Shown one piece after another: positions 16,045 through 22,699 of a stretch of 23,032 nucleotides of DNA. The first letter of the stretch is position 1. Every line of letters starts with the position of its first letter. Under the pieces are notes generated by a model that saw only the letters and a list, made by a program, of their open reading frames with translations, did no database searches and had not been told where the DNA came from. The stretch is from positions 1 through 23,032 of IMG/VR virus record IMGVR_UViG_3300024258_000119, one strand, 5' to 3'. The position numbers and the translations under genes were made by a program. This DNA comes from a virus.

Positions 16045-16760
16045 TGTCCCTTCCAGTCGGTATTGATACATTAAAATCCACTATTGGAAAACGTGGTGGT
16101 TTAGCCCGTGCTAATAGATTTGCAATATATATTACCCACCCCAATATGAAGAGCCCAATGGGGCCCGGATTGTTTAATGCGGACATTGGAGGCTTAGTAT
16201 CTAATGTGGCTGGTTCATTGATGTCTGGTGGTTCTATTGATCCAATGAGTTTCATTAATGATCCTCGAGACATGTTCTTATTATGTGAGAGTGTTCAGCT
16301 TCCGGGTAAACGTATTGCCACTATGGAAAGCTTTATCACACATAAAGCAATTAAGAAACCTTATTCATACTTAGTGGATGAAGTAACATTTACATTTGTA
16401 TTAACTAACGACTACTTTGCAAGGAAGTATTTTGATTCGTGGCAACAGCTCATTGTGGATCAACAATCATTAAAGATGAATTATAAGAACGATTATGTCA
16501 CAGACGTGACTATTCAACAGCTTACATCATCTAATGATATTATACCAGCATATACAGTTAAATTAAAGAACGCTTTTCCATTAGCAGTAAATGCTATTGA
16601 GTTGAGCAACTCATCAGAGAATAGTCTATTGCAGTGTTCTGTTACATTATCATTCGATGATTGGGAAGAAGTGGGATTACTAGATGGATTCACTGATTTA
16701 GTATCTAAAGGAAGAGACATATTTGATGCAACAGTGGGTCAAGTGAAAGGATTATTTTAA
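16044..16760 (+). CDS. Tail-tube-fold baseplate protein, gp54-like
   Basis: 238 aa. The segments EVTFTFVLTNDYFARKYFDS (residues about 111-130), WQQLIVD, VKLKNAFPLAVNAIELS and the C-terminal LQCSVTLSFDDWEEV follow the tail tube fold (compare T4 gp19 WTVTVMNDEAHDARQKFVDW and IQTFEVTLALDYWE). It is longer than gp19 (163 aa), with a glycine-rich N-terminal insert (SLMSGGSIDPMSFINDPRD) and a C-terminal amphipathic tail. A tube-like protein beside gp26 and a tape measure candidate best fits gp54, which starts tube polymerisation on gp48; a second tail tube protein is the alternative. The ATG shares a base with the preceding stop (TAATG), and AAGGAG lies about 9 nt upstream. Confidence 0.6.
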   Translation: MSLPVGIDTLKSTIGKRGGLARANRFAIYITHPNMKSPMGPGLFNADIGGLVSNVAGSLMSGGSIDPMSFINDPRDMFLLCESVQLPGKRIATMESFITHKAIKKPYSYLVDEVTFTFVLTNDYFARKYFDSWQQLIVDQQSLKMNYKNDYVTDVTIQQLTSSNDIIPAYTVKLKNAFPLAVNAIELSNSSENSLLQCSVTLSFDDWEEVGLLDGFTDLVSKGRDIFDATVGQVKGLF

Positions 16761-16778
16761 ATTATAAGGAAATATATT

Positions 16779-17486
16779 ATGAATACATTACCAACAATAT
16801 CAGTACCGAAGTATAGATTAACAATACCATCAACAAAAGAATCAGTAGCATTCAGACCATACTTGGTTAGAGAAGAGAAGCTATTAATGATTGCTTCAGA
16901 GTCAGAAGACCAAGAGCAGATTGAAGATGCTGTAATACAAGTGGTGGAAGACTGTTTGGAATATGGTAAGAGTATAAAGGAATTAACAGCTGCTGACTTA
17001 GAGTTTATCTTTATTCAATTACGTAGTAAGAGTGTTGGAGAGACATTAGATATCATTAAGGTATGTGATGAGTGTGAAGGTCAGACAGAAGTGTCTATTA
17101 ACATCCAGGAAGCTTATGTTAAAGCTCCAGAAGAGGTAGATTTCAATGTGAAGCTATCTGATGATCTAACACTTGAGTTGAGGTTTCCTACATTGAGTAA
17201 TAAGGTATCTTACAATGAAGATGTATCTGATACTGATATCCTTATTAAAAATGCGGCTAATTCATTATCAGTAATATACTATGGTGAAGATACATACGAT
17301 GCAAAGAGTGTATCAGTTAGTGAAAGAGAAGAATTTATTGGCAGCCTTAGTACAGAACAATTTAATAAAATTATTGACTTTCTAATGAAAGCTCCGTATG
17401 TAACATATGATGGAAAGTTCACTTGTAGTAAATGTGGGCACAAGCACGAATTTAATTACACAGGATTAATAGATTTTTTTATTTAG
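16779..17486 (+). CDS. 26: Baseplate hub assembly chaperone gp26-like with zinc ribbon
   Basis: 235 aa; T4 gp26 is 208. It has the T4-type baseplate protein layout: an N-terminal PKYRLTIPSTKESVAFRPYL with VREEKLLMIA, a helical middle, and two CxxC pairs at residues 96-99 (CDEC) and 216-219 (CSKC) that would form a zinc ribbon. In T4, gp26 is needed for hub assembly and is probably a chaperone rather than a major structural part. A good AGGA site precedes the ATG by 8 nt. The last codons are GAT TTT TTT ATT TAG: the run of seven T at 17474-17480 sits directly before the stop and permits a -1 shift into the open frame downstream, which would give a 292-aa fusion. Confidence 0.8.
   Translation: MNTLPTISVPKYRLTIPSTKESVAFRPYLVREEKLLMIASESEDQEQIEDAVIQVVEDCLEYGKSIKELTAADLEFIFIQLRSKSVGETLDIIKVCDECEGQTEVSINIQEAYVKAPEEVDFNVKLSDDLTLELRFPTLSNKVSYNEDVSDTDILIKNAANSLSVIYYGEDTYDAKSVSVSEREEFIGSLSTEQFNKIIDFLMKAPYVTYDGKFTCSKCGHKHEFNYTGLIDFFI
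17474..17480 (+). promoter_or_regulatory. Candidate -1 ribosomal frameshift site (T TTT TTT)
   Basis: Seven consecutive T fit the X XXY YYZ slippery pattern in the gp26 frame (GA T TTT TTT), two codons before the gp26 stop. Slipping back one base enters a frame that is open for 58 codons. No strong stem or pseudoknot is visible at the usual 5-9 nt spacing; a weak CCTA/TAGG hairpin lies about 30 nt downstream. Confidence 0.55.
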
Positions 17487-17656
17487 CTCTTTCGCACGAA
17501 TCATTAGAGGCCTACTTTAGGTTAAACTTTTCATTGATGGAAGAGCACAAATATAGTTTAGTTGAGTTAGATAACATGATCCCTTGGGAACGTGAAATCT
17601 ATACCAGCTTGCTCATAAAACAGATCAATGAGGATATAGAGAATGCCAACACATAA
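17480..17656 (+). CDS. -1 frame extension of gp26 (chaperone fusion; possible gp51 equivalent)
   Basis: The frame one base back from gp26 is open from the T run to a TAA at 17654-17656 and encodes 58 residues beginning YLALSHESLEAYFRLNFSLM and continuing EEHKYSLVELDNMIPWEREI. The composition is that of a real protein (charged helix, tryptophan, hydrophobic pattern). I recall a similar NFSLM...YSL.EL.NM.PWERE.Y segment after gp26 in related phages. An internal ATG at 17537 would give only 39 residues, has no ribosome binding site and would lose the N-terminal half of the motif, so production as a gp26 fusion (292 aa) is more likely. It overlaps the tape measure start by 14 nt. In lambda and P2, such frameshift products are tail-assembly chaperones for the tape measure protein. 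Confidence 0.6.
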   Translation, partial: YLALSHESLEAYFRLNFSLMEEHKYSLVELDNMIPWEREIYTSLLIKQINEDIENANT

Positions 17657-19529
17657 AGATGATAAAGTTGTAGCGAGAGCTCAAGCAAATAAAATTCAGA
17701 GGGATGCAAAGTCAGGATTCAATCTGCTAACTAAAGCTATTGGTGAATTAAACAAGAACGTAGAAAGTTTAAGAAACATTGAGCTGTTATCGGTAGCACA
17801 TGACGTAAAAGTTGGTGATAATGACAAAAAGTTCTATTCAGGAGTTGATAGGACTAACCAAGAATCTAAGGTCAACGAAGCTCACATTGTTGAATCTACA
17901 GCTAGACAAGAGGCCGGACTTCGTCAAATAGCAAAGCGGATTGTATTATTGCATGGGTTTTTAGCTAAAGATTCATCTGAAGAAACTAAGTTCAGATTAA
18001 AAGTAGCATCCGAAGAACACACTCAATCATTGCGCAAGCATAGATCGATTGGAATGTCTCAGTTTGAGTTTATGAGAGATCGTAAAATCCAGAGTATATC
18101 TGGATTAGAAGGACAAGAAAGATTTACTCAAAACGATAAAGGTGAGTGGAAAGGTACTGGTAAGAACTACACAGCTGAAGAAGCAAAAGCTGAAAGGCTG
18201 GCTTGGGATACAATGATATCCAAGAAGAAACACTCCATGAACAAGGCTCATGCTGAGGGTGCTGTTAATAGTAAGTCTAAAAGATATCGTGCTGCACAGA
18301 TTACTGGTGATGTTACAAGTGAGGAAGCCCTTAAGGCGCAGCGGACTATCATTAAAGAAAAACGAGCCCATCTGATAGCAGAAGGAGCATCTGCTCAAAA
18401 GATTAAGGCAGAGTCTCGAAAACTTCTAAACTCTTTCGTTGCAGCTAATGATGACGTTAATAAAATGTATAATTATGGTACAACTGCTATATTGGATTCG
18501 AGAGACCATGGTGGTGATAATGAAAAAAAGGCTGATCCTGAATTAGTTAAGAAGACTAATGATATATTAAAGGTCAACTCAGACATGCTGGATGTGCTAA
18601 AAGGAAATGCTTTAGCAGAGAAAGAAATAAATAGAGAAAAACGTAAGAATATTCTAAAAGGTAAGTCGACTAGATTTAGCAAACCTCGTATCATTTCACC
18701 TAGTGCTGTGGGTACAGGTATTGGATTATTGGGGGGAATAGCAACCACAGGTACTACGTTAGCCACTACTGCATTAGCCAGCAAGATGGTAAAAGATCGT
18801 ATTGCAAAGAAGGCGGCAAAGAAGGTGGCCGCAAAAGCAGCTGCTGCTTTAGCTGCTAAGAAAGTTGCTGAGAAACTAGCCATTAAGAAAGCTAAAGAGG
18901 TTGCTGCTAAGAAAGTTATCCAAGTAGCTACTAAAGCAGTAGCGGTCTCTGCTGTTAAGAAGGTAGCAACTAAGAAAGTTGTCGAAAAGGTTGGACTATC
19001 AACTGTCATGGCCCTTGCTAAGAAAGTAGCGGCTAAACTTGGTTGGAGTACAATTGCTAAACATCTTGCAACTAAACTTCCTGCATTAGCATTAGGTGCT
19101 GCAGCAGGCCCTATTGGTATTGCAATTGCTATTGCTGGAGCAATATGGATGGCATATGACATCTACGAAGTACTTCAAGAGCTGGACAAAGCCACCGATG
19201 TTGGTAAAGGGTTGGATCATCCTCTACTCAAGCCAATACCAGAACAAGCTAATAAGCAAGTGATGACCAAAAGAGGCCTGCGTACAGTTAAAGTTACCAA
19301 TGCTGATGCACTAGATTCTGCTGAGAAACAAAAGCAAGCAGCTATACAGCCTAGCATAGATGGTGCTAGTAAAGCCAAATCTACTGTAGTATCTAATTCA
19401 GGTAACACATCGAACTCAGGCAATTCCACAGTCATTAATCAGTATGGGTCATTTGATCCAGCTAGGTTAAATACTAGCGACTTGACTACTAGAGTTCCTG
19501 TAGAAGGATTTATAACTCCAGGAATTTAA
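17643..19529 (+). CDS. Candidate tail tape measure protein (gp29 role)
   Basis: 628 aa, against 590 for T4 gp29. Residues 1-350 are mostly charged alpha-helix with coiled-coil character (KIQRDAKSGFNLLTKAIGEL; EKEINREKRKNILKGK). Residues about 375-475 are an Ala/Lys-rich stretch (KKAAKKVAAKAAAALAAKKV and more), followed by a hydrophobic, membrane-like segment (LALGAAAGPIGIAIAIAGAI, about residues 480-505). The C-terminus is Ser/Asn/Thr-rich and ends with a PVEGFITPGI tail. Long helix plus one hydrophobic segment is typical of tape measure proteins, and it directly follows the gp26/-1 frame unit. At about 1.5 angstrom per residue it would set a tail near 94 nm. A GAGG site lies about 8 nt upstream of the ATG. 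No sequence similarity to T4 gp29 is apparent by eye. Confidence 0.6.
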   Translation: MPTHKDDKVVARAQANKIQRDAKSGFNLLTKAIGELNKNVESLRNIELLSVAHDVKVGDNDKKFYSGVDRTNQESKVNEAHIVESTARQEAGLRQIAKRIVLLHGFLAKDSSEETKFRLKVASEEHTQSLRKHRSIGMSQFEFMRDRKIQSISGLEGQERFTQNDKGEWKGTGKNYTAEEAKAERLAWDTMISKKKHSMNKAHAEGAVNSKSKRYRAAQITGDVTSEEALKAQRTIIKEKRAHLIAEGASAQKIKAESRKLLNSFVAANDDVNKMYNYGTTAILDSRDHGGDNEKKADPELVKKTNDILKVNSDMLDVLKGNALAEKEINREKRKNILKGKSTRFSKPRIISPSAVGTGIGLLGGIATTGTTLATTALASKMVKDRIAKKAAKKVAAKAAAALAAKKVAEKLAIKKAKEVAAKKVIQVATKAVAVSAVKKVATKKVVEKVGLSTVMALAKKVAAKLGWSTIAKHLATKLPALALGAAAGPIGIAIAIAGAIWMAYDIYEVLQELDKATDVGKGLDHPLLKPIPEQANKQVMTKRGLRTVKVTNADALDSAEKQKQAAIQPSIDGASKAKSTVVSNSGNTSNSGNSTVINQYGSFDPARLNTSDLTTRVPVEGFITPGI

Positions 19530-19534
19530 GACAC

Positions 19535-19562
19535 AAAAAAGCCCCAATTAAGGGGCTTCTTA
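19535..19562. terminator. Bidirectional intrinsic terminator
   Basis: The stem AAGCCCC/GGGGCTT (19539-19545 and 19552-19558) with a six-base loop AATTAA lies between the convergent tape measure and gp32 genes. On the minus strand it is followed by six T (complement of the A run at 19535-19540), making a strong terminator for the gp32 operon. On the plus strand the trailing T tract is weaker (CTTATT). Confidence 0.85.
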
Positions 19563-19577
19563 TTAACTACTTAAAGC

Positions 19578-20450
19578 TTACGCTTCAGCTGCTAACTTAG
19601 CAAAGTAACTCATAGTATCATCACTTGACTCAGATGGAGCAGCTGCAGTAGGAGCTGATTCCATAGGAGACACAACTGTGTTCTCTAAATCAACTGCTTC
19701 AGCAGATGTAGTCACATGACCACCTTCTCCAAGCACTCTTGTCAAATTGACCTTCAACTCGTCGTAAGACTTAAACGTAGATGGATCAGTGAACTCTTTT
19801 AATGAGTGCTCAGCATTATAGATTGCTTCCAACTTAGCATCTTCAGCTAGTGCTTCTGCAGGACCAAACTCAGAACGATCATAGTTTCTGTAACCAGCTA
19901 CCTTTGCAATCTTTAACTTAAAGTTAGCTCCTTTCCATAGATCAAAGGGATTAGTTGCTGTCTCATCTGCAAACTTAGGTTGCATAGCATCCATAACCTT
20001 TTCAAAGATCTTAGCACCATACTGGTATAAGAATGTCTTGCCATTGTTCTCAGGGTTTTCTGGATCAGATACTACATAAATGTTAGAAACATAATGCAAT
20101 CCTCTCTTCTGTTTACGTGCCGTTGCCTTTCCTTCTTCAGTACCATTATTCCATAGTTTAGAATTTAATTCTGATACTGGATCATCCTTACCGATAGTAG
20201 TTAAAGACTTCTCTACGTACCATAGACCTGTAGGACCCTTAAAGAAGTGATCCCAATACTTAGCCCAAGGTAAGTCATCACCTTCTACTGCAGGTAAGAA
20301 TCTAATCACTGCGTAACCATTACCAGCTTTATCCACTGTTGGTTTCCACATACGATCATCGCCGTACGATTCTTTCTTAATTTCTTTATTACCTGCCCCT
20401 ACCAATGAATCCATATTCATTGCTTTTTCTTTTAAGTCTGCAAAACCCAT
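19578..20450 (-). CDS. 32: Single-stranded DNA-binding protein gp32
   Basis: 290 aa against 301 in T4. GPTGLWYVEKSLTTIGKDDP (residues about 72-91), NIYVVSDPENPENNGKTFLY (about 123-142) and KGANFKLKIAKVAGYRNYDR align with T4 gp32 ([52 protein letters not shown]). An acidic, Ser/Ala-rich C-terminal tail (SSDDTMSYFAKLAAEA) fits the partner-binding tail. The protein has no cysteine, so the zinc site of T4 gp32 (His64, Cys77, Cys87, Cys90) is absent. It coats ssDNA in replication and recombination and works with gp59. The ATG has a GGAG site 7 nt upstream. The 47-nt AT-rich leader recalls the T4 autoregulatory site, but no pseudoknot was identified. Confidence 0.93.
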   Translation of the reverse strand: MGFADLKEKAMNMDSLVGAGNKEIKKESYGDDRMWKPTVDKAGNGYAVIRFLPAVEGDDLPWAKYWDHFFKGPTGLWYVEKSLTTIGKDDPVSELNSKLWNNGTEEGKATARKQKRGLHYVSNIYVVSDPENPENNGKTFLYQYGAKIFEKVMDAMQPKFADETATNPFDLWKGANFKLKIAKVAGYRNYDRSEFGPAEALAEDAKLEAIYNAEHSLKEFTDPSTFKSYDELKVNLTRVLGEGGHVTTSAEAVDLENTVVSPMESAPTAAAPSESSDDTMSYFAKLAAEA

Positions 20451-20497
20451 ATTATTTCTCCGTATATTGTTATATTATTTTATATTTTTTTGTATCA

Positions 20498-21079
20498 TCA
20501 TGTAAATGTATTAAGCACAATCTTCATCATCTTATCTTTATCAAAGGTTATGAAAGGTTGATACTTAACCACCTTTTTGTATAGATCCGGCCACAGTATT
20601 GTTTCCGTAATCTTTCCATTTGCATCTTCAATAAAACCTGTTAATGCATTAAGAATACACACTGTCTCTATCGACACTGTTTCTTCCAGGTATTTATTTA
20701 TAATGATTGGATAGTTATCTTTATAACAACTAAGCAATCCGTCTAAACTATACTCGGATAGATCTTCAAGTTCATTCTTAAAATTATAAGAAAGACTCTC
20801 GATTCGTTTCATATGATCGGTATAGGTCTTCTCATCCCTAATCATATCACCACTCCAACTATTGCCAGCAAGATTATGGGCTACGAAGTATTGTATAATA
20901 TCTTCTACCTTGTTGAACCTCTTGCCAATCTTAGTCAGTTGGTATTTATCTGGTCTCCCCCAATAACTCTTTTGGGATACTCTTGTTTTAAAATGGTACT
21001 TGATGGCATCATATGATCCACTAAAGTGCATCTTAATGGCCATGCTGTACTTATATGCGTCTATACCTTCCATAATCAT
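20498..21079 (-). CDS. 59: Replicative helicase loader gp59
   Basis: 193 aa from the first ATG; T4 gp59 is 217. DAYKYSMAIKMHFSGSYDAI with KYHFKTRVSQKSYWGRPDKY (residues about 7-46) aligns with T4 SVYKLYLMIKQHMNGKYDVI and KYNWCMRVSDAAYQKRRDKY. The C-terminal helical half is also T4-like (ETVCILNALTGFIEDANGKI; T4 ETFILLDSFLNIIDKHDEQT). gp59 loads the gp41 helicase on gp32-coated forks. There are two possible starts, at 21079 and 21073 (MIMEG). A sigma70 promoter ends at 21087, so transcription would begin almost at the ATG; no ribosome binding site is present. It lies between gp33 and gp32, as in T4. Confidence 0.9.
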   Translation of the reverse strand: MIMEGIDAYKYSMAIKMHFSGSYDAIKYHFKTRVSQKSYWGRPDKYQLTKIGKRFNKVEDIIQYFVAHNLAGNSWSGDMIRDEKTYTDHMKRIESLSYNFKNELEDLSEYSLDGLLSCYKDNYPIIINKYLEETVSIETVCILNALTGFIEDANGKITETILWPDLYKKVVKYQPFITFDKDKMMKIVLNTFT

Positions 21080-21086
21080 AATATAT

Positions 21087-21115
21087 ATTATACACTAAAC
21101 GTGTCTAAAAGTCAA
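21087..21115 (-). promoter_or_regulatory. Early sigma70-type promoter for gp59-gp32
   Basis: A -35 TTGACT (21110-21115) and -10 TATAAT (21087-21092) are separated by 17 nt on the minus strand, near-perfect consensus. The -35 overlaps the last codons of gp33 (GTT GAC TTT TAG). The flanking AGCTGTTGAC and AGTGTATAAT are shared with the promoter at 22668-22696. Confidence 0.88.
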
Positions 21116-21344
21116 CAGCTAATTGGGATGTTTCAGTATCTCTGATAACCATGTTAACCTGTTGAGCTTCAAATTCAATCTTATCAATCAGCTGTTTTGA
21201 TAATAGCTTTTTAGCATCTCTAACGTCAATGTCATTCCGCTCGCACAATTCAACAACAGCGTCTATGTATGATGAGTCCTTACTATGTTTAATCATATAG
21301 TTCTCTACCATTCTCGAAAAAGACTTCTTGTTTATATCATCCAC
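21105..21344 (-). CDS. 33: Late-transcription co-activator gp33
   Basis: 79 aa, shorter than T4 gp33 (112 aa). MVENYMIKHSKDSSYIDAVV (residues 12-31) with ELCERNDIDVRDAKKLLSKQ and LIDKIEFEAQQVNMV aligns with T4 MVEEFGMSYLEATTAFLEEN, SIPETQFAKFIPSG and IIEKIQSEAIDENLL. In T4, gp33 binds the RNA polymerase beta flap and, through its hydrophobic/acidic C-terminus (LDFLL), the gp45 sliding clamp, switching on TATAAATA late promoters. The C-terminus here (LAVDF) is a likely equivalent. The start is GTG with GAGGAG six bases upstream, inside the end of the preceding gene; stop and start overlap by one base (TAGTG), so translation is coupled. Confidence 0.87.
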   Translation of the reverse strand: MDDINKKSFSRMVENYMIKHSKDSSYIDAVVELCERNDIDVRDAKKLLSKQLIDKIEFEAQQVNMVIRDTETSQLAVDF

Positions 21345-22435
21345 TATTTACTCCTCAATATTATTACATCATGATTTAATCGTCCTGAAGGAACCTTCTT
21401 TGTTGCCTTGATTGTTCCAACGAACTTCTCGATTTGCTTTGGTGTCTTCTTCAATATAGTAGGAAGAATGTCCCCTGGTTTTCTCAGTTTTAGCACCATA
21501 CTTAGCTCTTTATCAAACCCTTTAATTGTTGATCCTGTAACAGTTATTCCATCTGGATTATTAGATATGAATATCATTAGTTGTCTCGTCTTAGTGTTGA
21601 ATGCATACATATTCATCGATCCAGGAATTCTCATAGGATTGATAGATGTCAATTTATAATCTCTATTTTCCTTTTGATATTTCAACTTCTCCACTTGCTT
21701 ATCAGCCCCTTTAAGCTTCTTAACAGAGATTTTAACCTTCCTGGTAGCCTTCATACTCTGCTTCATGTTATCAACATCACCAATAAACTGCTCTAATACC
21801 GCTACTCTGGCCGTCAAATCCTTGATTGTCAGGTGTTTATATGCTTCTACGATCTGATCATCCTCTTTAGCAATGACAGCTTTATAGTCGTCTAAGTGCT
21901 CATGTATCCAAGCTTCTACTTCAACAAAGCGCTTAATCTCGTAAGTCTTTAACTTATTATATAGATCAAACTTACCGACTGTCTTACCAACATGCCATCT
22001 ATCTTCAATGGCATATAAGTCTTCCATAATAGTTGAGTTAATCTTAATGATAGCTCGTTCTACTGGAGTTAACATTCTAACAGTTGGCTTCTTATCAGAT
22101 ATGATAGAAGTTCCTCGAGATTTAAAATCAGTAAATTTATCATTGATCCATTTTATAGCATGCTCATATCCTGAGTCAAACTTGTTGTCCAATGAATCCC
22201 AGTAACAGATGCCTGCCATATGACTAGACGAGTATTCCCATGCTGGAACAGATAATATGGCCTTGGCATTTTCCCTATCAAACTTTCGTTTAACATAGTT
22301 CTTTACTACTTCCCCATACTCTTTAGAATCCACCTCACGATGAACATATTGAATGAATTCTCTAAATGCCCCATCGATAGGGGCAGCTGCTAAACCAAAC
22401 TTAGTTCTAGCTCTTACTTTCTTTTTACCAGCCAC
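21344..22435 (-). CDS. Conserved protein of unknown function, 363 aa
   Basis: I recognise it only as a protein widespread in marine T4-like phages. The basic N-terminus (AGKKKVRARTKFG) is followed by a helical region with WEYSSSHMAGICYW (about residues 66-79), charged helices to about residue 245, and a C-terminal domain with KLKYQKENRDYKLTSINPMR (about 250-269), MYAFNTKTRQLM, ITVTGSTIKGFD, LKLRKPGDILP and a final PSGRLNHDVIILRSK. It starts with GTG and a GGGAG site, overlaps the upstream 69-aa gene by 11 nt and the gp33 start by one base. This tight coupling to gp33 and the early operon suggests a role in replication or transcription control; the basic N-terminus allows nucleic acid binding. 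No catalytic motif was seen. Confidence 0.75.
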   Translation of the reverse strand: MAGKKKVRARTKFGLAAAPIDGAFREFIQYVHREVDSKEYGEVVKNYVKRKFDRENAKAILSVPAWEYSSSHMAGICYWDSLDNKFDSGYEHAIKWINDKFTDFKSRGTSIISDKKPTVRMLTPVERAIIKINSTIMEDLYAIEDRWHVGKTVGKFDLYNKLKTYEIKRFVEVEAWIHEHLDDYKAVIAKEDDQIVEAYKHLTIKDLTARVAVLEQFIGDVDNMKQSMKATRKVKISVKKLKGADKQVEKLKYQKENRDYKLTSINPMRIPGSMNMYAFNTKTRQLMIFISNNPDGITVTGSTIKGFDKELSMVLKLRKPGDILPTILKKTPKQIEKFVGTIKATKKVPSGRLNHDVIILRSK

Positions 22436-22634
22436 TGTCTTCTCCCATAGTATTACGAGCCACTTCCATGATGCCTGACTCTTCCCAGCCTTCTGTAATC
22501 TCTAAGTCTGAGTTATACATATTCTCAGGGCGATTGGCATCTAATGTTGTTCTTGTAATTTTAGCAGACTTTCCTAACGCTTTTAATAGGTTGCGTGCCT
22601 TAGCTTCACTTCTTAATTTATCTTCTCTTGTCAT
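22425..22634 (-). CDS. Small protein of unknown function, 69 aa
   Basis: The start at the ATG at 22634 is chosen because AAAAGGAAC gives a ribosome binding site 8-10 nt upstream. A longer reading from a GTG at 22676 would start inside the promoter -10 region and upstream of the expected transcript start. The protein begins MTREDKLRSEAKARNLLKAL, a basic amphipathic helix, and has an acidic C-terminal half with TEGWEESGIMEVARNTMG. It is first in the transcript from the promoter at 22668-22696 and overlaps the 363-aa gene by 11 nt. I do not recognise the family. A small regulatory or host-takeover protein is possible from position only. Confidence 0.65.
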   Translation of the reverse strand: MTREDKLRSEAKARNLLKALGKSAKITRTTLDANRPENMYNSDLEITEGWEESGIMEVARNTMGEDSGW

Positions 22635-22667
22635 AATGTAGTTCCTTTTCTGATTGTTTATAATTAC

Positions 22668-22696
22668 ATTATACACTCAAACGGATCAAAGGTCAA
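22668..22696 (-). promoter_or_regulatory. Early sigma70-type promoter for the 69-aa / 363-aa / gp33 genes
   Basis: A -35 TTGACC (22691-22696) and -10 TATAAT (22668-22673) with a 17-nt spacer on the minus strand. It starts four bases after the stop of the 85-aa gene and leaves a leader of about 27 nt before the ATG at 22634. It shares AGCTGTTGAC and AGTGTATAAT with the promoter at 21087-21115. Confidence 0.88.
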
Positions 22697-22699
22697 CAG

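Noticed and set aside
17508-17523. Hairpin downstream of the T-run as a frameshift stimulator
   Set aside because: The stem is only four base pairs (CCTA/TAGG) and starts about 30 nt from the slippery site, too weak and too far to count as a stimulator.
18473-19162. Long minus-strand ORF (229 codons) opposite the tape measure candidate
   Set aside because: It mirrors the Ala/Lys-rich repeats, giving low-complexity Ala/Phe/Ser sequence; no ribosome binding site or context supports it.
20695-20702. TATAAATA on the minus strand inside gp59
   Set aside because: It is inside a coding region (again Ile-Asn-Lys codons), far from the gp32 start, and in an early cluster; chance is the simplest reading.
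22635-22676. Longer start (GTG at 22676) for the 69-aa gene
   Set aside because: It would begin next to the promoter -10 box, before the expected transcript start, while the ATG at 22634 has a proper ribosome binding site.
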